Made by a program: the position numbers and the translations under genes. DNA of 64,000 nucleotides from Dermacentor variabilis (Eukaryota > Arthropoda > Arachnida > Ixodida > Ixodidae): the NCBI RefSeq assembly GCF_050947875.1, contig NC_134570.1, positions 204,117,750 to 204,181,749 of the forward strand, in the 5' to 3' direction. Below the pieces are notes generated by a model. It had not been told where the DNA came from, ran no database searches, and saw only the letters and a list, made by a program, of their open reading frames with translations. Positions 9,718 through 19,456 of this stretch are shown here, piece by piece (position 1 is the first letter of the stretch; every line of letters begins with the position of its first letter).

Positions 9718-9790
9718 GCCTCGGTAGCGCAGTAGGCAGCGCGTCAGTCTCATAATCTGAAGGTCGTGAGTTCGATCCTCACTCGGGGCA
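9718..9790 (+). tRNA. tRNA-Met (CAT), consensus copy regenerated by LINE copy 2
   Basis: A consensus tRNA beginning right at the tail of copy 2, with its first 16 bases being the right-hand target site duplication. Cloverleaf, A box, B box and T5 run are intact, showing directly that the insertion did not destroy the gene. Confidence 0.95.
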
Positions 9791-9962
9791 AAGCGGCGCT
9801 TTATTTTTGTTCCCTGACGCGATGGTGCACTCATATTTAGGCATCATACTGAAAGTATATTCCAATATGATGCGGTGTAACTGCTCCGCACTATTTTACT
9901 TTCTCAACTCAGTCTAAAATAACAGTAAGGAGATTGGACACGTCTTGTCGTGCCCCCTGTCT

Positions 9963-10035
9963 GCCTCGGTAGCGCAGTAGGCAGCGCGTCAGTCTCATAA
10001 TCTGAAGGTCGTGAGTTCGATCCTCACTCGGGGCA
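9963..10035 (+). tRNA. tRNA-Met (CAT), consensus copy
   Basis: Identical by eye to the copy at 3320. Confidence 0.95.
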
Positions 10036-10208
10036 AAGGCGGCGCTTTATTTTTGTTCCCTGACGCGATGGTGCACTCATATTTAGGCATCATACTGAAA
10101 GTATATTCCAATCTGATGAGGTGTAACTGCTCCACACTATTTTACTTTCTCAACTCAGTCTAAAATAACAGTAAGGAGATTGGACACGTCTTGTCGTGCC
10201 CCCTGTCT

Positions 10209-10281
10209 GCCTCGGTAATGCAGTAGGCAGCGCGTCAGTCTCATAATCTGAAGGTGGTGAGTTTGATTCTCACTCGGGGCA
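10209..10281 (+). tRNA. Variant tRNA-Met (probable pseudogene, C56T lineage)
   Basis: The anticodon CAT is kept. Changes include G10A and C11T in the D stem, C48G, C56T in the T loop and C60T. Loss of C56 damages the B box and the elbow contact, so expression and folding are doubtful. Confidence 0.8.
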
Positions 10282-10454
10282 AAGGCGGCGCTTTATTTTT
10301 GTTCCCTGACGCGATGGTGCACTCATATTTAGGCATTTTACTGAAAGTATATTCCAATATGATGTGGTGTAACAGCTCCACACTATTTTACTTTCTCAAC
10401 TCAGTCTAAAATAACAGTAAGGAGATTGGACACGTCTTGTCGTGCCCCTTGTCT

Positions 10455-10527
10455 GCCTCGGTAACGCAGTAGGCAGCGCGTCAGTCTCATAATCTGAAGG
10501 TGGTGAGTTTGATCCTCACTCGGGGCA
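10455..10527 (+). tRNA. Variant tRNA-Met (probable pseudogene, C56T lineage)
   Basis: Carries G10A, C48G and C56T, the same set as the copies at 10701 and 10947. Confidence 0.8.
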
Positions 10528-10700
10528 AAGGCGGCGCTTTATTTTTGTTCCCTGACGCGATGGTGCACTCATATTTAGGCATTTTACTGAAAGTATATTC
10601 CAATCTGATGTGGTGTAACAGCTCCACACTATTTTACTTTCTCAACTCAGTCTAAAATAGCAGTAAGGAGATTGGACACGTCTTGTCGTGCCCCCTGTCT

Positions 10701-10773
10701 GCCTCGGTAACGCAGTAGGCAGCGCGTCAGTCTCATAATCTGAAGGTGGTGAGTTTGATCCTCACTCGGGGCA
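10701..10773 (+). tRNA. Variant tRNA-Met (probable pseudogene, C56T lineage)
   Basis: Carries G10A, C48G and C56T. The surrounding spacer matches that of the neighbouring variant units. Confidence 0.8.
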
Positions 10774-10946
10774 AAGGCGGCGCTTTATTTTTGTTCCCTG
10801 ACGCGATGGTGCACTCATATTTAGGCATTTTACTGAAAGTATATTCCAATCTGATGTGGTGTAACAGCTCCACACTATTTTACTTTCTCAACTCAGTCTA
10901 AAATAGCAGTAAGGAGATTGGACACGTCTTGTCGTGCCCCCTGTCT

Positions 10947-11019
10947 GCCTCGGTAACGCAGTAGGCAGCGCGTCAGTCTCATAATCTGAAGGTGGTGAGT
11001 TTGATCCTCACTCGGGGCA
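10947..11019 (+). tRNA. Variant tRNA-Met (probable pseudogene, C56T lineage)
   Basis: Carries G10A, C48G and C56T. It is the last full tRNA before LINE copy 3. Confidence 0.8.
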
Positions 11020-11192
11020 AAGGCGGCGCTTTATTTTTGTTCCCTGACGCGATGGTGCACTCATATTTAGGCATTTTACTGAAAGTATATTCCAATCTGA
11101 TGTGGTGTAACAGCTCCACACTATTTTACTTTCTCAACTCAGTCTAAAATAACAGTAAGGAGATTGGACACGTCTTGTCGTGCCCCTTGTCT

Positions 11193-11206
11193 GCCTCGGT
11201 AGCGCA
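11193..11206 (+). pseudogene. tRNA-Met 5' stub at LINE copy 3 insertion
   Basis: The first 14 bases of the tRNA ('gcctcggtagcgca') are followed by the LINE 5' end 'catttcactttcggccacc'. The same 14 bases begin the tRNA at 28753, after the tail of copy 3, giving the target site duplication across 17.5 kb of nested insertions. Confidence 0.88.
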
Positions 11207-11246
11207 CATTTCACTTTCGGCCACCACAGCGAACGGACGTGCAATC

Positions 11247-11974
11247 ATGGGCTCCTATGGAGCGGCTCAGGCGGGCGTGTCCCGCGGTAACAGGCTCAAC
11301 AAGAACGACGATAGCGACTATCAGATTGTTTTGCCGCAGCTGCCTACGGGTCGTGTCGCGTTGAACACCGTGTTTTTTCACGGCGACATCCGGGCGAGGC
11401 CTCTTAAGGTTGAAGATTTTCGTGATGGGCCCAGCGCCCTACCGGATTGCTGCCTGAAGTCGTTGCGCTGGGAACGTACCAGATAAACCATGTCTGGGCG
11501 GTCACCACGTGTGGCGCTGACGCAACAAAGCGTCTGCAGGCCGTCAAGGAGCTTCAGGTGAAGGGGCGGCGCTGCCTCATCATCGATCCGCAGGACCGGA
11601 CGGTGAAGTTGCGGCTGCACTGGCTACTCCACGGTGTCGACGACGAGGATGTGAAGACGGCATTTGCGGCCTTCGGCAAGGTGCTGGAGGTCATCCGGGA
11701 GCGCTGGCGCGTTGAAGGCGTCAGTGAGAAAGGCTCGACGACGAGGACCGTGCTGTTGAACTTCAAGAGCGGTGTCACCGTGGATGACCTGCCCCATCAG
11801 ATCCGGGTCGCCGGTGAACTGGCCCTCGTCGTCGCCCCTGGACGGTCGATGCAGTGTTTGCGCTGCAAAGGAAACGGTCACGTACGCCGCGACTGTAAAG
11901 TTCACCGATGTTCTCTGTGCCGAAGTTTCGGGCTTGTTGACGCCAAATGTGAGCGTTCTTACGCCGCAGCGGTA
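11247..11974 (+). pseudogene. LINE copy 3 ORF1 (frameshifted, truncated by I-type LINE)
   Basis: The ATG at 11247 is the standard ORF1 start. The N-terminus matches the other ORF1s ('YQIVLPQLPTGR', then 'YQINHVWAV'). The frame shifts at about 11430-11450, after 'EDFRD', where 'RDGPSALP' replaces the expected reading. The second half is open through 'GSTTR', 'DDLPHQIRVAGELALV' and one good CCHC knuckle (CLRCKGNGHVRRDC). The second knuckle is degenerate (CSLCRSFGLVDAKC, where the His is Val). The ORF then runs into the I-type LINE, so the acidic tail is missing. Confidence 0.82.
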
Positions 11975-11975
11975 G

Positions 11976-12116
11976 GTCAGCCTGAAGGATGCAGTTATTG
12001 CGGCCCTCGCAGCAGCACTGCGCGTCCTCATAGAGACAGCAACGATGTACGACACCAATCAGCAAATGTGCGTCGCGGCCCTTGCAGCCCAGCAAGCCCT
12101 GCCCCAGCATGGATAG
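11976..12116 (+). pseudogene. I-type LINE ORF1, C-terminal remnant
   Basis: An Ala-rich tail (around 'VIAALAAALRVLIETATM') ends at the TAG at 12114-12116. That stop overlaps the ORF2 start in the 8-base overlap ATGGATAG (12109-12116). Such overlaps suggest coupled termination and re-initiation. The rest of ORF1 was lost by 5' truncation. Confidence 0.65.
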
Positions 12117-12670
12117 GCGATCTCCGAAACGTCGGCCGCGCATCCTCCAGTGGAATGTCCGCTCGATGCGCCGCCGTCACGCTGAACTCGCCGAGCACCT
12201 CTCACTACACGAATACGACGTGCTCGCGCTACAAGAAACTTACGCGCGTCCCGGCGAGTTTAACCTCCCCAGATTTGTGGTCTATCACAGTGCCACCGAA
12301 TGCCAGTCGCAGACCTGCAACAATACTCATTGTTGTGACCCGCTGCATTCGCCTGGACGGTCCCGCGCATCTGTGTATGTTCGCGCATGTCTCGCTCAAG
12401 CCGACGTAAATGTCACCGACATCGTGACTAGTGGCATCAAGTGCGTGGCCGTGACTGTGCGTGTTGGGGGTGCGGACACCTGTGTCGCCAGTGTTTATGT
12501 TCGGCCCGTGCGTCGGTGGGACAGTTCGTTCGTGGTTGCGCTTGTCACTCGCATCGGAGGTGACTGTGTGGTGTTGGTTGACTTCAGCAGTCACCACACA
12601 ACATGGGGGTGCCCGCACACCGAGCCGCGAGGTAGGGACTTGCTGAACTCCATCCTCTCTGCGGGCCTCC
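12109..12670 (+). pseudogene. I-type LINE ORF2, N-terminal endonuclease half
   Basis: Starts at the ATG in ATGGATAG. Endonuclease boxes seen are 'LQWNVRSM' (Asn), 'VLALQETYA' (Glu) and 'VASVYVRP'. The usual GDFN-type box reads VDFSS, so the catalytic Asn position is altered. The reading frame continues perfectly at 14651 once the hAT element and one copy of its 8-bp duplication are removed (1980 bp, a multiple of 3). The joined frame then reaches the SDHYPI box that closes the nuclease domain. Confidence 0.83.
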
Positions 12671-14642
12671 CAGTGGCGTAGCTAGGTCGTCTGGCACCCG
12701 GGGCCCATAGATCTTCTCTCACCCCCCCACCGGGTGTAGTCGAGGAAGGCGAGGATATCGACAATTTCCGGGTTTCAGCACCGCTACAGCCGCCTTGGAT
12801 ACCGCGCACGTCCCCCGGGTCCCCCTCTGCTTCGCTTTCTTTCCCAGAGATGGCGAATGCAGCAGGTATACACGCAGTTTTTCTCTGCGCCAAATAACAC
12901 AGGGTGCTGCACTGATAACTTGTGATAAGCGCATGTGCACATCTTCTGTCAAACTGTAAGGCTTGGCAGCCAATACAAATGCGGCATCGTGGCAAATACG
13001 GCTCACGTCACAAGTAACGAAAAATATCTTTATAAAGTTTTAATTACCAATTTTAGCGGCAACGTTGCATTTGCAAAATTGAAGGCCGACATTCATATTT
13101 TGCCCAACAACAATTTCACAAAAATCCTCGTAGGCACTATATGGCACGCAATATTTTGGCTGTGGACAGCCCTGAACGAAAACGAAAATTAAATTGTGTG
13201 TCAGTGACGCCGATCGCCTCAGCCTATTAGAAAAACGGAAAACGCCACCTGCATCCCTGCAGCACGGGCGCCAATGTTATGACAATTACGAGTGCTCTTC
13301 ATTGTGATCAATAAATCCTTGTTTTTAGTTGTTGCTATACGGACAAACGTGATTATCCGAGCTGCGGTACCACCAAAAGATTGGGAACAGAATAGAGCAC
13401 GCTTCGCGTCGATTCTTGGCGTCATCATAAAAAAAAGAAAAAAAAGAAGACCGCGATGAAGCCCGTGCCAGCGAAAGCTTCCACTACTGTTGGTCTGCAC
13501 CCGCAATGGAGCGGATAGAGAGATCGACGTCACTGGTTCACTATTTCATATTTCTTTCGGTACTGCCATACTGGGCGCCGCCCGCAGTGCCAAAGTTCTG
13601 TAAGTTGTAGCACCCAAAACGGTTTTGTTTAAGAAGTTTTTGTTGAGTTAATAATATGACTTTTGAGTCCTCAATTCTCGAATTGAAGTGCTTCCTCTAT
13701 AAGTACTAATTAAAGGATTATTAAGGATATGGTTATTACTTATCTGCCATATTTTTCACGCTACCGAGTTCCCACTAATCACAAAGATACATAACTTCAT
13801 AGAATATCGGGAAATATCCTTACGAAATTCACCTTTCTTCTTTTATAAAGTTCTGTGCAGCTGATACAGACACTGTGCTTGTGACATTAAGTCACGCAAC
13901 AACAACAGTTTTCTGAAACTTTCGAGGGTAAGAAGGAAAGCGTGAAACATAACGGCAGGTTTCGCAGCGGCTTCTCGGAGCGAACGGGAGAGGGGAAGTA
14001 AAAGCGAGCCAAACATCGCGGCGGGCCCGCGACTACAGCCTCTCGAGTCGTACGCCGCCGAACTCTTCTGCCGCATCGAGTCTGAAGAAGGCCCAGAGAA
14101 TCCCATTCGCGACTTTTGACGTTCGCACCTATGCAACGTCGCTCTCTACGAACGCTTCGCCGTAAACGCGAGCGCCGGGTGCGCTGGTTGAACGCCCTCT
14201 TGCTGCTGTCTTTGTTCGTCTTCGTTGCGCGTTCTGAGCAGAAGAGGGACCCAAGAGCCCCAACGCCTTACAACGCCTCACTGTATGTTTAGCGACCCCT
14301 GCTGCCAGCATGAACTCACGGCACGAGCGCACCCCACATGAAACGTTCCGCTAAGGCGAGTAGTTTAGTGACCATTTTGAGAATTGTATTTTTTAGCCCG
14401 CACATTCGTGTAATTATTTCGTGGGGTGTTGACAGCGTTGCAGCCGACAATTCTGCGGCGCAACGCATCGGGTGCATGAGCTCGGGCTACTGGATACCGG
14501 AGCATTCTTTGCAATTTGCGCCCAGTCAAGCCGGCAGAAAGAGGGGTGTCTTCAGGCGTATATGACACCCCCTCCCCCCCCCCACTGGCCCCTTGCACCC
14601 GGGGCCCCCGGCCCCCCGGCCCCCCTTGTTGCTACGCCACTG
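12671..14642 (+). mobile_element. Non-autonomous hAT-type DNA transposon (1972 bp)
   Basis: The terminal inverted repeats are the 12 bases CAGTGGCGTAGC at 12671-12682 and GCTACGCCACTG at 14631-14642. They are flanked by a perfect 8-bp target duplication, gggcctcc, at 12663-12670 and 14643-14650; 8-bp duplications are the hAT rule (P elements also make 8 bp). Near both ends a 'cacccggggccc' block extends the similarity. The interior has no recognisable transposase or other gene. It includes AT-rich stretches (13000-13850) and a C-rich run near 14570. It must rely on a transposase supplied elsewhere. Confidence 0.88.
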
Positions 14643-14650
14643 GGGCCTCC

Positions 14651-16064
14651 TCCTTCTCAACACCGGCAGTCCCACATTCGTGCGCCGGGGTGCGCGGAAG
14701 AGCGCCATCGACTTGCCGCTTGTGAGCGAGGGTTGCCACTACGAGTGGCGACGCAGCCCCGACACTCAGGGCTCCGATCATTACCCGATCTCCCTCGAGC
14801 CGCACGCTACAGCCCATGGATCGCGGCGCTCCTACCGTGTTACCGACTGGACACAGTTTCGGAAACTCTGTGCCACGCCCCCTACTGCGAACACAGATTT
14901 CCTGACTCACGTGACACGTTGTGTCGACGCCGCCACGAAGTGCTGTTCTGTGCCTGCGGGAACGCCGGTGCCCGACATCAAGCTGCTTAACCTTCGAGCT
15001 GTCCGGCGCCGCGCTGAACATCGAGCCATCAAGAGTGACAGGAGAGAGGATTGGACTATCTACAATCGCCTTGATGCGGCGTGCCGCCGTCATGCCAGGC
15101 GGCGGCGCAATCAGAGCTGGAGCAGTTTGTGTGTGTCGCTCGACGATGCGCGCAACAGATCGCGCCCGTGGCGCATTCTCGGCGCTCTCCTTCGACCAAA
15201 GGTCCCTCGCTGTCCTGCGCTTTCCATCGCGGTCGCACACGGCTTGAGCGCAGAGCAGCTCGCGGACGCAGAGCAGCTCGCGGACCTTGTCCTGCTTGAT
15301 GTACAGGGCGCCTTCGATGGGCTGCCGCATTCTACGATCGTCAGTGCGCTGCACGAGCTCGGCATCACCGACCGGCTACTCGACTACGTGCGAGCCTTCT
15401 TGTCTGATCGCACGCTTCGGGTGCGGGTTGGAGGTGCGCTCAGCCGGCCGCGCAGTGTGTTTTCTGGTGTTCCGCAGGGCAGTGTTTTAAGCCCCTTTTT
15501 GTTTAATCTTGCCCTCGCGCGACTTCCGGACTACATCCCAAAAGCGATGTCGCACGAAGTACGGGTGGCAATCTACGCTGACGACATCGCCCTCTTTGCG
15601 ACTGGCCCTACTCAAGTCGGCTATCAGGTGCGTGCATCTGTCCAGACTGCAATTGACGCGGTGGACCAGTACATGGGAAGCCCCGGCCTCCAGCTGTCGG
15701 TGACCAAAACAGAGGCACTACTGGTACACCCGCGAGGAACGCGAGCACGTTCCGAAGCGCCACCGCTGACTCTGCGCCGTTGCCCTCTCCCGTGGCGCAA
15801 GAGCGTCCGTTACCTCGGCCTGCAGATCGACTGCCGCGTCAACTTCAATGCGGCCGTCTCCCACATCTGCAAGCAACCAAGGAAAGTCGCCAGCTCCGCG
15901 CGCTCTCTTCTCGCGCGTGGACACGGATGCACGCCGCAACTCGCACTGCGCGTGTACAACTCTGTGGCCACATCCAGGGCACTCTACGCCCTCCCCACCA
16001 CCAACGCTCGAGCGGCGAATTGGAATGCCATTGACATGGCGCACCGTACTGTTCCATCATGCAG
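14651..16064 (+). pseudogene. I-type LINE ORF2, reverse transcriptase half with fingers deleted
   Basis: Opens with 'LLLLNTGSPTFVRR' and the nuclease-closing 'GSDHYPI' box, then a linker. RT motif A (LLDVQGAFD), motif B (GVPQGSVLSPFLF), the catalytic YADD and the 'VRYLGLQID' thumb region follow in one open frame. The stretch that normally precedes motif A (fingers) is absent. A short direct repeat of 'cgcagagcagctcgcgga' (two copies near 15250-15285) lies at the gap and may mark the deletion joint. The frame ends where P-element sequence begins, near 'MAHRTV'. Confidence 0.83.
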
Positions 16065-18744
16065 AATAACAGTAACATGGATTATTTTCGTGGTGCTTAC
16101 CGAAAGAATGACAGTGTAGCATCAATGCTGCCCCACGAAGTCTCCAGTTTATCCTTATAAAACTGGAGTCCATTGATAACACGGTCTCCGAAGAGTTGAA
16201 AAGCGAAATTCACTCGCATCTTTTCAAAACTATTTGGCTGCAGATGAACGGATGAAAGGCCAGGTATTGCTTTCAAAGTGACGTTGGTGCAGTCGATCTT
16301 GAAAGCTTCCCTCAAAGGCTGGATAGAAACCTGGAAAAATGGCCAAATAATATAAAACAGACATTTAGCTCTTTATTTGTGTTATTGTACTTGGAAGCAT
16401 AAATAACTCTCCACTGGAACGTCCACAAGATGTTACACAACTGTGTCCACAACTGTGTTACAAATATGAAATTTTGCCACATACCATGCCATCAGGTGTA
16501 TTCAGGGGATGCTTGAGGAGCGTGTTCCTGAGGCACTTCAGCAAATGTGGAAAATCGGACAAGAAGTGGAGATGCCTAGCAGAGTCCACAGGGTGGTCTA
16601 GCTTGCAAGTGATCTTGTTTGACTTGACTCCAATTCCCAATATTTTCCACATCCGCCTATTCCAAGACGCGCCATCGCACGTAACAAAATCAACAAACAG
16701 TCCACTCGCTTCAGCAAGAATTGTTGCCTCAATTAATATTTTCGCAAGCATTTCTGCTTTCACGTTAGCGCTTGTAGCAAATGCACCAATAACCTGGCTC
16801 CATTTTCCAGTAAATGGCACGAACATTACTACCATGCCGTGGTCGCAGGTAACAGTTTGCCCTTCAGACGTGAAAGGGCCCATGTCGACAAAGCCTTCTA
16901 TGTGGCCAGAAGGAGTTACCATAAGGTGCTCAGACAGCTTAATTTCATCGACCAAAAGGCCGCCCCGTCTATTCATGCTGCTCATATGTTTTGTTCTGAG
17001 CTTGAGCTGGTTTAGCACCTTGTGGCTAAACCCAAATGCACTCTTGTAGAGCCTCAGGTAGCGCTTCAATGTACTGTTGCTCGGGAGGGAAATGATGTTA
17101 TGTCTGCGAAGATGCTCGTACAATTTGGCGCTTTTCATTTTCATTAGAATACATTCAAGAATCCAGTCTTTTGAATAGATGTTTCCTTTAGCATTTTTCT
17201 TCTTTGCAGCAGAGAAACAGTGCATAACACATTCCCGCTGCTTGAGAGGCAAAGTTTCAATCTGTGCTCGCAGGACTTCTTCTGGTTTTGAGGCATTCTC
17301 CTGCTGCATGTTTATCAGCTGGTCTTTGAGGGCTGCAGAGCGAGATGCCAGTCGTTTGATTCTATTCTTTGCTGCGCGGAGCTTCTGTGCCGTAGTTGAT
17401 ACTTTCCTCTTAAGTTGTCGCTTCAGCCTTGATTGTCGCGTTAGAAGGGCCTTTCTCAGGTATCGACAGGAGATGCATGCTTGCCCTGAAAACCAAAAAC
17501 AGCAAATGGGGCAGTTACCCGATCCGTTCTAACAGACAGTGCAGGTGTTAAAAAACTATGATGAAAAATTATTTGCATGACAGTTATAATTACAATCATG
17601 CAGCAGTTAAACATACCTTCCGATGGTTCTTTTCCAGCACAGCGCTTGCTGAAGTACATGCCCTCACGGGTGGTCACTTGCAGCTCAAGGCCCTTAGTTA
17701 AGTCCGCCCGTGACATGCTGCTAGTTGGCAATGCACCTTTGCAGATACGATATGTGTCAACATTTCGTAGAATTTTCTCAGCTTCCGCACCGCATGTGAC
17801 GTGTCCTTGGTCGATGATTCGGCCACAAAGGTACGCTGTATATGCGACGCCGAGTGTCCTCGTCTCCGCATCCGGCGAGAAGATCACCACCCTTTCTGAT
17901 GTTACTTGGTTGGCGTGCATCCTCAATTTGCAGTACAGAACGCCAGTGTAATCGGGAACACGGTGGCAACTCCAGTAGATGGAAGGAACACTCAAAGCCA
18001 GTAAATACTCAGGCACACCGGGCGCACGTTGAGACGTCGTCGCGGCAGCTTCATCGGCATCTGTTTCCGTTTCATGACAGTCGGATTGCTCATCACCGCA
18101 CACTTTGGACCTCTTGTACTCACAACATAACACGTCGGCGCTGCTTCGCTTCCTAGGTCGTCTTGGCTGCGCCGGCTTTTTTGACAAGTAACTAGGGGCA
18201 TTTGGCAGCAGCGTCGGCACGGCATCGGGCAGGAGCTCCGGCTTTCCTCGTGGAGTACGCACCTCTTCACCGTTTATTATGTGCACATAATCTCGCACAA
18301 TACACGATGGGTCGAAATGAAGTTCACAAACAGCACATGTTTCGTCGAGTTTCTTGTCTTGGCGGTGCAAGTTCCGTTCCCAAATTCGCCGTCTTTCTTC
18401 ATCTTTCGGCGCGGTAAACAACGACGGCTGCTTACCTTTTTTCCACTTATATCCCGTTTCACAGCCGGGAGCGAAGCAGTGTCGTTGCCGTTGACGTTTC
18501 GACATTCCTACTTCGCACGTGTTGGGCCGACTGCGCGCGAAACAGACTCGAATGGCAAGTTGAGACACCAAAAAACAGACAACGTGGCGAATCAAGCCCG
18601 CATGAACAAGCGCGCGAAGCCCTTTATTCCATGGCGAAGCAGCGGAGGGAGCCAGCCCACGCGACTGCAGCGCCGCCAGAAAAATCCGCGTCCCGTCCGC
18701 ACTCGCCGCCTCGCTGCAATGCATAGGGCGCTCCGCCTCCTGAG
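16065..18744 (-). mobile_element. P-element-type DNA transposon remnant within the I-type LINE
   Basis: The interval between the two LINE pieces carries a THAP/P-element transposase gene on the minus strand. Boundaries are set only by where LINE coding similarity stops and resumes. I could not find a convincing inverted repeat or an 8-bp duplication. The LINE has also lost its RNase H region here, so deletion accompanied or followed the insertion. The transposase lacks its last exons, so the left part of the transposon is missing. Confidence 0.65.
16101..18505 (-). pseudogene. THAP-domain P-element transposase, three exons visible, 3' end missing
   Basis: Predicted exons are 18505-17617, 17485-16485 and 16330-16101. 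Each intron has visible consensus sites: donor gtatgt at 17616 and acceptor ttttcag before 17485, then donor gtatgt at 16484 and acceptor tttttccag before 16330. The frame holds across both joins. Exon 1 has an N-terminal THAP zinc finger (Cys10, Cys15, Cys60, His63), which in this family binds the transposon ends. Exon 2 begins with a Lys/Arg-rich probable coiled coil, then the RNase-H-like P-transposase core (LLVDEIKLSEH, later VTCDGASWNRRMW). Exon 3 carries the 'FEKMRVNFAFQLFG' region and ends at another donor (gtaagc), but no further exon fits before LINE sequence resumes. About 706 residues are visible and the C-terminus is lost. THAP9-like exapted genes are an alternative, but the transposon-in-LINE context argues for a dead P element. 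Confidence 0.78.
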
Positions 18745-19253
18745 CCCACTACCCCCCTCTAGAACACCTTACCCTCGCCAAGGCGGCGCACGGTGAGCGC
18801 TTTCCCCTCACCCACTTGGTGACGAGCTTCGACGCGGCCAAGACAGCGGTTCTGCGCAGCATCACTGCGCAACAACCCGATCGGCGCGTCGCGGCGGGAA
18901 CGCCCCCGCGCCTGCTCCCGCGTGCGGGCCTCTCTCGGGCTGACTGCGCCTTCCTTCTCCGCCTGCGCATCGGCTGCTACAAAACAGCGGCGCGCACACA
19001 CAGGCTCACGGGAACCGGCAGCCCCGTGTGTGGTAGATGCGACGGCGTGGAGACACTGGAGCATCTTCTGCGCCACTGCCCGGCCTTCGGGACCGACAGG
19101 GAGGCTCTGTACGCTTCCTACCGCCGATGTGACTTGCCATCCACCACCCTGCAGTGCCTACTCTTCCCCAATGCTCCCAGTTCCATCACCAAGCGTGCAC
19201 TTTCAGCATTGATGGAATTCTGTGGAGCAACACACCTCACAGCGCGGCTGTAG
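18745..19253 (+). pseudogene. I-type LINE ORF2, C-terminal zinc-motif fragment
   Basis: Open from about 18745 (reading 'HLTLAKAAHG') to the stop at 19253. It contains 'RADCAFLLRLRIGCYKT' and the C-x2-C-x7-H-x4-C motif (CGRC...H...C) typical of the end of I/R1-type ORF2 proteins. It is followed by a 3' UTR of about 200 bp. Confidence 0.78.
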
Positions 19254-19456
19254 GCCCCGCAAACGCTTAGCTACATGGTCGTCTTTTCTTTTTTGCTATT
19301 CCGGTCTCTGTCTCCTTTTTACTTCCGGTCACTATCTCCATCTTTTTCTCCCCACAACCCTTTCCCCGTGCAGTGCTATTGAGGTGTCCTCCTGTGAGAG
19401 ACAGTTACGGCACTGCACTTATCTCTTCCATTTCTCTTTAAAAATCACTTCACACA

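Larger units (their letters stand above)
9718..11206 (+). repeat. Tandem tRNA-Met array II (246-bp unit, six units plus a 14-bp stub)
   Basis: tRNA starts at 9718, 9963, 10209, 10455, 10701, 10947 and 11193 give periods of 245, 246, 246, 246, 246 and 246 bp. The first two tRNAs are consensus. The next four form a sub-lineage with shared changes in both tRNA and spacer ('aggcattttactg' and 'gtaacagctcc' in place of the array I wording), which implies local homogenisation. The last unit is cut after 14 tRNA bases by LINE copy 3. Confidence 0.95.
11975..19456 (+). mobile_element. I-type (APE, RNase-H-lineage) LINE, 5'-truncated, carrying hAT and P-element insertions
   Basis: A second, unrelated non-LTR retrotransposon inserted in LINE copy 3. 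It contains the last 46 codons of its ORF1, an ORF2 with endonuclease and RT, and a C-terminal zinc motif, ending near 'ctctttaaaaatcac' at about 19450. It lacks the 5' part and the RT fingers. The usual RNase H region is missing where the P-element sits. Codon use is GC-rich, unlike the surrounding LINE. The ends are approximate because no clear target duplication is visible. Confidence 0.8.

Noticed and set aside
3320..11019. tRNA-Met copies as a tRNA-derived SINE family
   Set aside because: Copies are head to tail at constant spacing with no A-tail or individual target duplications, and several are perfect tRNA cloverleafs.
3320..11206. Regular repeats that might suggest a CRISPR array
   Set aside because: The unit is 246 bp and fully conserved, the repeated part is a tRNA gene, and all other content is eukaryotic.
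13000..13860. AT-rich interior of the hAT element as a possible host gene fragment
   Set aside because: Only short ORFs without recognisable domains. No splice-supported coding stretch could be assembled by eye.
14472..14990. A 172-residue ORF with a Pro-rich region
   Set aside because: It spans the hAT-LINE boundary and is out of frame with the LINE ORF. The Pro-rich part is the C-rich end of the hAT element.
16458..18505. The THAP transposase as a domesticated host gene
   Set aside because: It sits inside a LINE, lacks its last exons and has no neighbouring host genes. Domestication cannot be excluded but is not supported.
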